Assembly (NCBI GenBank): GCA_000509105.1
Contig: BAIF02000074.1
Location: 62,001-126,000, forward strand
Length of the DNA stretch: 64,000 nt
Reading direction: 5' to 3'
Origin: Clostridiales bacterium VE202-21
Lineage (GTDB): Bacteria; Bacillota; Clostridia; Lachnospirales; Lachnospiraceae
Made by a program: the position numbers and the translations under genes. Positions 37,993 to 46,848 of the stretch are shown piece after piece (within the stretch, counting starts at the first letter, position 1; every line of letters begins with the position of its first letter). The notes under the pieces were generated by a model, which ran no database searches, was not told the DNA's origin, and was given only the letters and a program-made list of their open reading frames with translations.

Positions 37993-39230
37993 TCAATAGA
38001 AATATTATGCCTTTTGCAGGGTTGGCCGACCCACATGCATTGGTGGAAAATGACCAGATTTACATATTCTGCGGGAGTGACAAAAGTCCAAAAACAGAAG
38101 ATACCTGGCGAATGGATAAATGGTGTATACTGTCCTCTTTTAATATGAAAGATTGGAAAAAGATTGGAGAGATTTTACCTGGTGATACTTATATTGGGGA
38201 TTTGAATGATAATTGCTGGGCGGGTTATATTTTAAAAAAAGATGAAAAATACTACTGGTTTTTCTCCAATAAGAATATTGATATAGGAGTAGCCTGTGCA
38301 GAACATGTTGAGGGACCATATAAGGATGTATTAGGAAAACCTCTGCTGCCGCAGGGATTTGCAGATACAGCAGTATATGATCCCAGCGTATATGAAGAAG
38401 ATGGTGTTTATACGATGTTTTTTGGCGCGGGGCGTTACTATTGTGTGGAACTGGCAGAAGATCTGTTGGCGCCGTCAGGAGCGGCGCAGCCGGTTCAAGT
38501 GCTGGATGCTAAGGGACGGGAATTGAAGACGGGTGATAAATCAACAGTATTCAAATACCGTGAACAGTATTATCTGTGTTATGGAAACCAATACGCTGTC
38601 TCTAAACATCTGAAAGGTCCTTATCTGTATAAGGGAAAGTTCATAGGAGGCGGTCATAATGATGTATTCCAATGGAAAGGGCATTGGTACATCTGCAATG
38701 AATTTCATGATACAGGAATTTTTTACCGCGGGATTCGTGTGCAGGAGCTGCAGTTTGATTGCAATGGAGATGTTGTGATTCCACAGGATGACAGTGAGGA
38801 CACAAGTGGGAATAAGCAGTGGGATTTTACCCTGGGAAACAATAACTGGTTTCTGACAGATTATACGGATGTGCATTGGGACAGAAGCGGCATCCGTGTT
38901 ATTCCAACAGAAATGCGTGGAATTCGCAGTCCGGTTTTTCCTGGTATATTAATGAGGGGGAAGATGAGACTGCGTCTTGAACTGGAATGGAGCGGTTTTT
39001 CGGAGATGCTGCTGCTTAAGCTGGAGTGGGTGGATCAAACAGGTGAATATTGGAAACTTGCGCCTGGAGAAATTACGATCCCTTTGGAGGTAAGGCAGGA
39101 TCAACAAATCTATTGTTGTGAATTTCAAATACCACAGGAAAGCGGTCTGTTGCGAAAGATTTCGCTGACAGGTACAAAGGAGGGAAGGGGAGAATTGCGG
39201 CTGCGGCAAATATCTATCCAACATGCCTAA
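37989..39230 (+). CDS. GH43-like five-bladed propeller glycosidase, cytosolic
   Basis: This 413-aa protein without signal peptide has GLADPHALVENDQIYIFCGSD at its start and AVYDPSVYEEDGVYTMFFGA in the middle. These are Asp-Pro repeats characteristic of GH43/GH117/GH62-type propellers. GGGHNDVFQWKGHWYICNEF follows and could supply the acid residue. The last ~130 residues form a beta-sandwich. It lies between the secreted GH50 and GH86 genes, so the substrate is probably a product of these enzymes. The specific family is uncertain between GH43 and related clan-F groups. Confidence 0.7.
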   Translation: MINRNIMPFAGLADPHALVENDQIYIFCGSDKSPKTEDTWRMDKWCILSSFNMKDWKKIGEILPGDTYIGDLNDNCWAGYILKKDEKYYWFFSNKNIDIGVACAEHVEGPYKDVLGKPLLPQGFADTAVYDPSVYEEDGVYTMFFGAGRYYCVELAEDLLAPSGAAQPVQVLDAKGRELKTGDKSTVFKYREQYYLCYGNQYAVSKHLKGPYLYKGKFIGGGHNDVFQWKGHWYICNEFHDTGIFYRGIRVQELQFDCNGDVVIPQDDSEDTSGNKQWDFTLGNNNWFLTDYTDVHWDRSGIRVIPTEMRGIRSPVFPGILMRGKMRLRLELEWSGFSEMLLLKLEWVDQTGEYWKLAPGEITIPLEVRQDQQIYCCEFQIPQESGLLRKISLTGTKEGRGELRLRQISIQHA

Positions 39231-39297
39231 GCGATTGTCAACGATCCGGGACGCAGACAAAACCTTTGTAATGAGGAAAGGAGAACAGAAGCAGAAG

Positions 39298-42200
39298 ATG
39301 AAACATACAAGGATTAGAAGAATAATAGCAGTTTTATTATGTGTAAGTGTGATGCTGCCGACATTAGCGCTATCAAATAAGCCTGTTCAGGCAGAAGACA
39401 GACAAAGTGATTTACCAGAAGATATTATTGAAAATAAAATATCGTTTGATACGGTCGATACGGTTATAGAGAAGTATAAAACTGAATTTTCTAACAGGGA
39501 GATTGATCCAATTGCTTATAAAAGCAGTATTAATGGTGAAAATCGTGTAAGAAGAATTAATTTTTACTTTCCGGAAGAGCCGTTGCAGGTAAATGGAGAG
39601 TGTGAGATCCCTATCCCAGAAGAGATTGCAAGGATTTTACGTTTATTTGGAGATGTGCGTTATACTGGGTCGATTGCAGACAGCGGCACATGCAAAATGT
39701 ATATTGTTGATCCGGACGGAAAGGAACATCTGTTACCAAACTATGGGCAGGCATGGAAAGGTGAATTTTCTATTGGAGGTGAACCTCAATGGACCTCTTA
39801 TGGAAAGACCTCGGCAAATGAGTCATCTTTAATGAATCCCACCGAGCATAAAGTGAATGGAGAAGTGAATTATACGGGATATAAACTGAAGTTCCTGGGG
39901 ACGGGAAGCTTAAATTTTATTAACTTGTGGGAAGAAAACGGTTTACCTATGGAATATGACACATCTGCTTATGGAGTAATTGGATCAGATAAAGATGTGA
40001 TTGATGCTACTGTATCATTTGACGCTACAAAGAATCTAAGCATTGATGGCGTTAACAAAATGGAAGATGATGTGTTTAAGCGTGTACATGTAAACAGCGG
40101 GCCGGTACAGGTGTTTTCTAACATGAATACTCCGATATTAGATGATGAAGTGTTCTCTAAAACATACAGAGACTGGAAGTTTACACCAGGAAGAGGAACA
40201 TTCCAAATAAAAGACGCAGGTGGGTTGCTGACCGAGGGGGCTGACGGATACTCTAATACCGATGCTTTGTTTGAAAGTTATGCCTTAAACCCGGTTATGG
40301 TTGATAAATTGAACACTCTGTTTCCGGCAACCCAGGATGATTATATTCTGACTTATGATGGATGGCCCGAGTGGCAATGGGGAGAACTGGGAGATATTAA
40401 TATTAAAAATATTAATATGGCAACACCAGATTATAAATATTTCAAGGCAGCGGCAGATACAGCGGCAAAGCTTACGAAAGCAATTGACACAAGATTTGAC
40501 GGATACGGTCCTCGATATATTGAAGTGAAAAATGAATCTACATTTAGTGGCGAGTGGGCTTTTTTCAATACATGTGATGAGGATACAGCGTGGAATTATC
40601 TTGCTGAATTTCATAATGAAGTTGCTGATGCAATTAAGAAGGAAGTTCCTGAGGTTTTGGTGGGAGGACCAAGCTCTGCATTCATGTATATTGAGAAAGA
40701 TGATTTTAAAGATGCTTTTCGTCAATTAAAATTTATGGATGATACGAAAGGGCATTTAGACTGGTATTCGCATCACTTTTACGAGAATTCGGCCAGTTTG
40801 TATGTAAATGGCAGGGAAGAAAACTCAGATGGTTTTTTATGTGGGAGATTTCAGGCAGTTATGGATTTGCTGAGAGCACACATGGAGAATACCGATAATG
40901 TACGGCCGATTCTGATCACAGAAGAAGGAAGCTATAATTCTTTAAATACAGATATTGATTATTTTCAAAATCTTACGGCATTTAACGGATACTTTATCCA
41001 ATCTTTAGAATATGCTGATACAATTGACTCACTGATTCCTTATTTGTACCCGGTTTGCAGTTGGAGACCAAATGGGAACAATCAGCTGTATAAGTACAAT
41101 GAGGGTCAGACAGGCATTCTTGAGGAGATGACTCCCCTGGAAGCATATGTAGATATGTGGACTGATTTTAATGGCGCCTTTATACCGGCATCCATAAGTA
41201 CAGATGATCCGGTACTTAAAAGCCGTATTTATACAAAGGCTGTCAGACAGGGAGATACCATATATCTGGCTGTTCAAAATTTAAATAATCAGCAAGTAAA
41301 TCTTGATATTGAGGGTATATTAGGGAATGGGATTCAAATAGAAAATATAAGTGAAAAACATTATTTTTTGGAAAATGCTAAGCTTACCTATGAAGAAATA
41401 ATGGTAGATGATTTAAATGATATTCATATGCGTGTACAGGAAATGGCAATGTTTGAAATTAAAGTATCAGATGCGGCTGAATTTGTAAGTGAAGTATACA
41501 AAGAAGTAGACTATGCCCGGGAAGAATTGGTTGAAACAGGAAATCATATGGAATTTACCGTTGAATCTTCTAAGAGTGACCTTGTTGATTCGACAATACG
41601 GGTAGGATTTGGTAAGTCAGGAAGTGGTTTCGCCGGAACTATGACCATATCTCTCAACGGCAAAGTAGTTGGGAACAGAGATTTGGAATATACTAATAAA
41701 ACCGGAGATATCTTCACTACAGCAGATTTTGATATAGATCCTGCTGAGGTAAAGGAAGGAACCAATAAAATTGTTGTTTCTATGCCGGAAGGCGGGCGCG
41801 TATCTTGTGTATCAATTATTAATAATTACGATAAAGCAGCAGCAGCCTGTGCAGACGCAGCGCCGCTGAAGGTGAAAATCGAGGAAGCATTGAACATGAT
41901 TGGTGATAACCTTTATCTTTCGGAAGACGGTTCAGGTTTGCCGGCTGGCGCTAAATGGATAACCCAAATTAATTTTGAAAGTTTTACGAATGTAATTACA
42001 GATGCTTGTGCCTTATTGAAGGATGTAATGCGTACCGACAAAGAAATACAAACACAATTAAAGATTTTAGATACTGCAATGACAATGTTTTCGAAAAATT
42101 CAAAGGATGCAGTGGTGATAGAAAGTGAAGCTGCCGTATTCCCTGACACGACCTTTGAAGAGGGGGAGGATGTTTCTTATATAGTAACGAATGGAAAACC

Positions 42201-43350
42201 TGCCGAGAGTGAAATTATAACAGAAAATAATAATAGTGTTTTAAAGGTTACAGTTCCTAAGATGGGCTCATGGAACGATCTTACTCAGGTTGTCTGGACA
42301 GCTGCGGGTGGAGAGTATTGGGATTTGATGTCTAATCATTTGACTTTTGATATAGGAAATCCAAATGAGTATACTCTTTACTATGCGGTTAATATATACG
42401 ATACAGAAGGGGGACTTACACAAAACTGGCTGCAGGTTGCAGCAGGTGAAACGAAACACGTAGAGTTAATTCCGGCTGCACCAGCTAATTTTAAGAATGC
42501 AGCAAAAGTTGCTATATGGATTAATGAACCCCATATGGAGATGAAGGATAAAGAAAATGTTTCTTTTATCTTGGATAATGTTTGTGTGATTAAAGAGGAT
42601 GAGGAACCAACAGTTCTTGTTAAAGCGGAAAGACCAGACGTTGATACAACAATTGTCGAGGGTCTCAAACTGCCTGAGGAACCAGAAATTATAGAAGGGG
42701 CAAATGCTGTTTGGGATAATGGTACAAAAGGAAATCTGATCATTAAGTCGGATGCTTTATTTGCAGATTTTATTAAGGTAACAGTTAATGGAACTGATTT
42801 GAACAGTGAATGCTATGAAGTGAGCGAAGGCAGTACTGTTGTAACTTTAAAAGAGTCATATCTGGACGGACTTGAAGCAGGAGTGTACAATATTGCAATT
42901 GTTTCCAAATCAGGGATAGCAGAAACAACATTTACGATAAAAAGGTCAGAGAAACCGGACGGCGGGGAAACGGATGATAAAGAATTGGTGTCGATAGAAA
43001 TTACAAAAGAACCCAATAAAAAGATATATCAGGTTGGGGAAAAGCTGGATATTACAGGCATGGAGGTTATGGCAAGATATGAGGATGGCACGACCGAGCT
43101 CATTTCAGGGTATCAGGTTAAGGGATTTGACAGCAGCAAAAGCGGTGATATATATTTGACTGTAGTTTATGAAGGGAAAAGCTGCCGGCTGAAAGTGACC
43201 ATCAGAGAAAATGCAGGTAGTGAAACGGTAAAGAAACCAGATGTCATTAAAACGGGAGATGAAAGCAGAATATTTGTAGCAGTTGTGGCGTTAGTTTTAT
43301 CAGCAATAGTTCTGCTGATGCTGTTGCTCCGTAAGAGATTGAAAAAATAG
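39298..43350 (+). CDS. Surface GH86 beta-agarase/beta-porphyranase-like multidomain enzyme
   Basis: I start at ATG 39298 (MKHTRIRRIIAVLLC), where the signal peptide begins; ATG 39271 is an alternative and AAAGGAG lies between them. The product is 1350 aa: signal peptide, a catalytic region to about 730 and a beta-sandwich. A FIVAR-like helical segment (about 865-940), a CBM-like module (947-1105), an X2-like module (1130-1215) and an Ig-like domain (1229-1305) follow. GH86 features are YILTYDGWPEWQWGELGD, acid/base Glu413 in RYIEVKNEST and nucleophile Glu542 or Glu543 in ILITEEGSYN. The tail VIKTGD plus membrane span and RKRLKK imitates a sortase signal but lacks the proline, so it may stay membrane-bound. 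It would act on agar or porphyran outside the cell. Confidence 0.85.
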   Translation: MKHTRIRRIIAVLLCVSVMLPTLALSNKPVQAEDRQSDLPEDIIENKISFDTVDTVIEKYKTEFSNREIDPIAYKSSINGENRVRRINFYFPEEPLQVNGECEIPIPEEIARILRLFGDVRYTGSIADSGTCKMYIVDPDGKEHLLPNYGQAWKGEFSIGGEPQWTSYGKTSANESSLMNPTEHKVNGEVNYTGYKLKFLGTGSLNFINLWEENGLPMEYDTSAYGVIGSDKDVIDATVSFDATKNLSIDGVNKMEDDVFKRVHVNSGPVQVFSNMNTPILDDEVFSKTYRDWKFTPGRGTFQIKDAGGLLTEGADGYSNTDALFESYALNPVMVDKLNTLFPATQDDYILTYDGWPEWQWGELGDINIKNINMATPDYKYFKAAADTAAKLTKAIDTRFDGYGPRYIEVKNESTFSGEWAFFNTCDEDTAWNYLAEFHNEVADAIKKEVPEVLVGGPSSAFMYIEKDDFKDAFRQLKFMDDTKGHLDWYSHHFYENSASLYVNGREENSDGFLCGRFQAVMDLLRAHMENTDNVRPILITEEGSYNSLNTDIDYFQNLTAFNGYFIQSLEYADTIDSLIPYLYPVCSWRPNGNNQLYKYNEGQTGILEEMTPLEAYVDMWTDFNGAFIPASISTDDPVLKSRIYTKAVRQGDTIYLAVQNLNNQQVNLDIEGILGNGIQIENISEKHYFLENAKLTYEEIMVDDLNDIHMRVQEMAMFEIKVSDAAEFVSEVYKEVDYAREELVETGNHMEFTVESSKSDLVDSTIRVGFGKSGSGFAGTMTISLNGKVVGNRDLEYTNKTGDIFTTADFDIDPAEVKEGTNKIVVSMPEGGRVSCVSIINNYDKAAAACADAAPLKVKIEEALNMIGDNLYLSEDGSGLPAGAKWITQINFESFTNVITDACALLKDVMRTDKEIQTQLKILDTAMTMFSKNSKDAVVIESEAAVFPDTTFEEGEDVSYIVTNGKPAESEIITENNNSVLKVTVPKMGSWNDLTQVVWTAAGGEYWDLMSNHLTFDIGNPNEYTLYYAVNIYDTEGGLTQNWLQVAAGETKHVELIPAAPANFKNAAKVAIWINEPHMEMKDKENVSFILDNVCVIKEDEEPTVLVKAERPDVDTTIVEGLKLPEEPEIIEGANAVWDNGTKGNLIIKSDALFADFIKVTVNGTDLNSECYEVSEGSTVVTLKESYLDGLEAGVYNIAIVSKSGIAETTFTIKRSEKPDGGETDDKELVSIEITKEPNKKIYQVGEKLDITGMEVMARYEDGTTELISGYQVKGFDSSKSGDIYLTVVYEGKSCRLKVTIRENAGSETVKKPDVIKTGDESRIFVAVVALVLSAIVLLMLLLRKRLKK

Positions 43351-43363
43351 TAAATATAGGTAT

Positions 43364-43391
43364 AAGGGTGTATGCGTAAGCATACGCCCTT
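43364..43391 (+). terminator. Hairpin after the GH86 gene, just before the intron
   Basis: AAGGGTGTATGC (43364-43375) pairs with GCATACGCCCTT (43380-43391, one G-T pair) around a GTAA loop. The intron starts nine bases later. Class C group II introns typically insert just beyond such hairpins. Confidence 0.7.
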
Positions 43392-43400
43392 TATGTATAT

Positions 43401-43963
43401 GTGTGCCTTGCGGCGCACGTTTCTAACAGGTGAAAGTCCTGAATCCGCCCGGTAGTGGGAAGGATATAGCCGAAGGCAAGGGTGTCCATCGTGAGGTGGA
43501 ATCTGAAGGAAGCTGGATATGGGGAACATATAAACCCATGGGCAAACCCCTGGTCTGACGAACAGAGGATAAAAGTATACATGCGTGGGTGGCTGAATTA
43601 TTGTGGGCTTGCAGATATGAAGAATAGGATAGATGACCTGAATGGATGGCTATATCACAGAATCCGTATGTGTATATGGAAACAATGGAAGAAACCAAGA
43701 ACGAAGGTAAGAAATCTGATAAAGATGGGAGTGCCGACGGATTTGGCATGTCAGGCGGGGAATAGTCGCAGAGGATACTGGTTTGTGACGCATACCGTGG
43801 CGGTCAACCTGGCAATGACAAAAGAGAGATTGATAAACAGTGGCTTTTATGATTTAGCCACAGCCTATCAGTCTGTGCACGTCAACTATTGAAAGCGCCG
43901 TGTACCGAACGGTACGCACGGTGCTGTGAGAGGACGGGAGTTAATCACTCCCTCCTACTCGAT
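43401..43963 (+). mobile_element. Group II intron with a large internal deletion
   Basis: The 5' end GTGTGCCTTGCGGCGCACG matches the GUGYG start and first stem. Domain I continues with AACAGGTGAAAGTCCTG, a conserved bacterial intron motif. The 3' part GCGCCGTGTACC...GGTACGCACGGTGC forms domain V, and CGGGAGTTAATCACTCCC forms domain VI. The element ends ACTCGAT at 43963. The total is only about 563 bp; an intact element would exceed 1.8 kb. Reverse transcriptase and most ribozyme domains are gone, so it cannot move by itself. Self-splicing is unlikely because domains II-III are missing. Confidence 0.85.
43482..43892 (+). pseudogene. ltrA: C-terminal maturase remnant of the group II intron protein
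   Basis: From about 43570 the frame reads KVYMRGWLNYCGLADMKNRI, then LNGWLYHRIRMCIWKQWKKP and TKVRNLIKMGVP, the maturase X domain of group II intron proteins. It ends after NSGFYDLATAYQSVHVNY. The reverse transcriptase domain (with YADD) is absent. Sequence before 43570 is intron RNA, not coding. Confidence 0.85.
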
Positions 43964-44082
43964 TCTGGGGATTGTCTAAGCATTAGTTATGAAAGGTTTT
44001 AGATAAAGTCAATTTTTTTTGTCAGTATTACATAAGAAATGGTTATTTGAAACAAAAAAGCAGTTTAAATTGAATAAAAGTA

Positions 44083-44111
44083 TTGCCAAAACAAAATAAA
44101 TAGTATACAAT
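44083..44111 (+). promoter_or_regulatory. Shared-type promoter upstream of GH3
   Basis: TTGCCA (44083-44088), a 17-base spacer and TACAAT (44106-44111) lie within TAGTATACAATAA (44101-44113). This core is identical to that before GH50. Confidence 0.75.
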
Positions 44112-44233
44112 AATAATAAATAATGACGTAAAATAAAAAACAAAATGGGATGCATATGCTTGATGGCTCAAAGAGTATATTTAAAAATATACGCAGAAAA
44201 GTGCACTGTTTTGAATGCGGGGAGAAAATAAAA

Positions 44234-46534
44234 ATGAATACCACGAAATACATGAATACATCATTGAGCGTAGGAGAGCGTGCGCAGGATCTGCTCTCAC
44301 GAATGACACTCAAAGAAAAGATTGGGCAGATGAATCAGAAGATGCACGGATGGAATGCATATAAAGTTGAGGGCGAAACAGTAGAACTTACAGAAGCTTT
44401 TGCAGAAGAAGTAGCGTTTGGCGATGGCGTAGGGGCTATATATGGGGTGTTTCGGGCAGACGGCTGGAATTCTCATCTGACAAGCGGGATAAAGGTGAGG
44501 GACAGTGTTCGGGTAGCCAATACGATTCAGCGTTATATCAGGGAGAACACAAGGCTTGGAATTCCGGTCTTTCTCAGCGAAGAATGCCCGCATGGACATG
44601 AAGCTCTTCAGGCAACTACCTTCCCAACCAATATAGGGATAGGAGCCTCATGGAATACAGAGCTATACGAGAAGGTTTGCAACATAATTGCCAGAGAACT
44701 ACGTGCAAGAGGCGGTCATCTTGGCTTGATTTCGGCATTGGATATTGCGATGGATCCCAGATGGGGGCGGACAGAAGAGTGCTACAGTGAAGACCCTTTT
44801 TTAGCTGCAGCTTTTTGTGAAAAAGCAGTTCTGGGGATGCAGGGAGACAAAGATGCGTTAACACAACCGGATAGGGTTATCTCGGTTTTAAAACATTTTT
44901 GTGCGCAGGGAGCTACTATCGGCGGTCACAACGGAAAGGCAACAAATATAGGTCCCAGGGAGTTATTCGAGATTCATTTACCAGGAATGAAAAAAGGGGC
45001 GAAAGCAGGAGCGCTTGGCTGCATGGCCGCCTATAATGACATTGACGGCGTGCCCTGCCATATCAATCGCTCACTGCTTACGGGAATACTAAGAGAACAA
45101 TTTGGATTCACGGGATTTGTTATGTCGGATGGCCGGGGAGTGGATCGGGCAAAAAACATTACCGGTTCGTATGAAAGCGCATGCGCTGCAGCTGTGCATG
45201 CCGGAGTGGATTTGAATTTGTGGAATGAGTGTTTTCTGAAGTTAGAAAATGCTGTTCGCAAAAATCCGTTGTTAGAAAAGGATATAGATGCAGCGGTATT
45301 GAGAATCCTGGAGGCGAAGTTTAGGATGGGGTTATTTGAAAATCCATATGTGGAAGAAACACCTGCATTACTAAATATAGGTTCGAAGGAAGCAAAGGAA
45401 ACTGCCTTAGAGATTGCCCGTGAGTCGGTTGTTTTATTAGAAAATAAAGGAGATGTTCTTCCGTTTGGCAAAGAAATAAAAAGAATAGCAGTCATTGGAC
45501 CAAATGGAGATTCGGTGTATAACCAATTAGGTGATTATACACAGTGGAAAGAAGAGGGGGAAGTTGTTACTGTACTACAGGGTCTCAGGAAACAGGCGCC
45601 ATCGGGAGTGACCATAGAGTTTGCCACGGGATGCGGGATTAGGGATGTGAGCAAAGACGGGTTTCCATCAGCAATCTCCCTTGCAGAAGACGCGGACGCG
45701 GTGGTTATGGTATTGGGCGGAAGCAGTACAAGAGAGCCCGGAATGACTTTTGAGGATAATGGGGCAGTATTTATGAATGCATTTACAAAAGAATTAAATT
45801 GCGGTGAGGCTGTTGATCTTGCAGAACTCCGTCTTGGCGGTGTGCAGGAAGATTTGGCAAAGGAAATAAAAAAGTTTGGGAAACCTCTGATTGTTGTGCT
45901 GATAGAGGGACGTCCACATGCAGTGTCCTGGATGAAAGAAAATGCAGACGCGCTCCTTTGTGCATGGTATCCAGGTGAAAGAGGAGGGGATGCTGTTGGC
46001 GAGATTCTATTTGGCCGGACAAATCCAAGCGGCCGGCTTCCGGTGAGTATTCCCAAATCTTCAGCCCAGCTCCCTGTTTACTATAATCGTAAAGATGAGA
46101 CGGATTATATTGATGAGAGCGCAAAACCTCTTTACCCATTTGGATACGGACAAAGTTATACAGAATTTGTCTGTGGTGATTTCAAGCTGAATACGCAGCG
46201 CTTGTCCCTAAAAGAATTGGAACAGGGAAAACGATTTGAAATGACCTGTTCTATCACTAATAAAGGCGGCAGACAGGGCAAAGAAGTCCTGCAGCTTTAT
46301 ATTTATGACATGGAATCTTGTATTACGAGACGGGTAAAAGAGCTGAAGGATTTTGCAAAAGTATCTCTTGAAAAAGGAGAAGAAAGGCAGGTAAGACTTA
46401 GTGTAGGGGATGAGGAACTGCGCATTTATGATTATGATATGAATTTTGTTTTGGAAAAGGGGCATGTCAGATTGATGCTCGGAAAAAGCAGCGCAGATAT
46501 TTTATATGACACAATTGTTGAGATTGTATCGTAG
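44234..46534 (+). CDS. Glycoside hydrolase family 3 beta-glycosidase
   Basis: The start is ATG 44234, preceded by GGGGAGA; the frame stays open upstream without a better site. The 766-aa cytosolic protein has a GH3 barrel (LSRMTLKEKIGQMNQ, KHFCAQGATIGG) with nucleophile Asp299 in GFVMSDGRGVD. An alpha/beta domain holds ESVVLLENKGDVLPFG and VMVLGGSS...EPGMTFED. A C-terminal FN3-like domain contains GKEVLQLYIYD. GH3 enzymes remove beta-linked terminal sugars; beta-glucose and beta-xylose are common. Here a beta-galactosyl role is possible but unproved. It is the first gene of the long 44-54 kb operon. Confidence 0.92.
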   Translation: MNTTKYMNTSLSVGERAQDLLSRMTLKEKIGQMNQKMHGWNAYKVEGETVELTEAFAEEVAFGDGVGAIYGVFRADGWNSHLTSGIKVRDSVRVANTIQRYIRENTRLGIPVFLSEECPHGHEALQATTFPTNIGIGASWNTELYEKVCNIIARELRARGGHLGLISALDIAMDPRWGRTEECYSEDPFLAAAFCEKAVLGMQGDKDALTQPDRVISVLKHFCAQGATIGGHNGKATNIGPRELFEIHLPGMKKGAKAGALGCMAAYNDIDGVPCHINRSLLTGILREQFGFTGFVMSDGRGVDRAKNITGSYESACAAAVHAGVDLNLWNECFLKLENAVRKNPLLEKDIDAAVLRILEAKFRMGLFENPYVEETPALLNIGSKEAKETALEIARESVVLLENKGDVLPFGKEIKRIAVIGPNGDSVYNQLGDYTQWKEEGEVVTVLQGLRKQAPSGVTIEFATGCGIRDVSKDGFPSAISLAEDADAVVMVLGGSSTREPGMTFEDNGAVFMNAFTKELNCGEAVDLAELRLGGVQEDLAKEIKKFGKPLIVVLIEGRPHAVSWMKENADALLCAWYPGERGGDAVGEILFGRTNPSGRLPVSIPKSSAQLPVYYNRKDETDYIDESAKPLYPFGYGQSYTEFVCGDFKLNTQRLSLKELEQGKRFEMTCSITNKGGRQGKEVLQLYIYDMESCITRRVKELKDFAKVSLEKGEERQVRLSVGDEELRIYDYDMNFVLEKGHVRLMLGKSSADILYDTIVEIVS

Positions 46535-46601
46535 ACGTTAACTTACATTTAATCTGGGATAATGATAGGAGAGATTATGCGGGAAAAACTAAAATGGAGA
46601 G

Positions 46602-46848
46602 TATGCCCCCATCTTAGAAGCCTTTTTGCTGGATGATGATAAGCGGATAATGAACAAAGCAGAAAAAATGTATTTGATGTGATGGAAGGAGGAAATCTTA
46701 TTTCTGTGGATGCAGGTGATCAAAAAGATTGGGAGTGGAGTACGAAGATTTTCCCAGGGAAAATGCAGGGAGTTGTTAAAGTTGAGGAGGACGCAGAGTG
46801 TGTCAAAGTCCGGGTTTCAAACATGAGGTTAGGAGGAGTTATATGAAA
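46602..46848 (+). pseudogene. Relic of the C-terminal end of a GH2-type enzyme
   Basis: Between GH3 and the permease one frame reads APILEAFLLDDDKRIMNKAE. After a one-base shift near 46675 it continues VMEGGNLISVDAGDQKDWEW and then FPGKMQGVVKVEEDAECVKV. The second part aligns with the end of the GH2 protein at 63.7 kb (GQGKLLTVDSGDPKDHG ... MFSGKLQAAVKASEKS). No start codon or catalytic region remains. It suggests that a beta-galactosidase gene once stood here and was deleted. No other gene is seen in this 308-bp interval. Confidence 0.6.
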
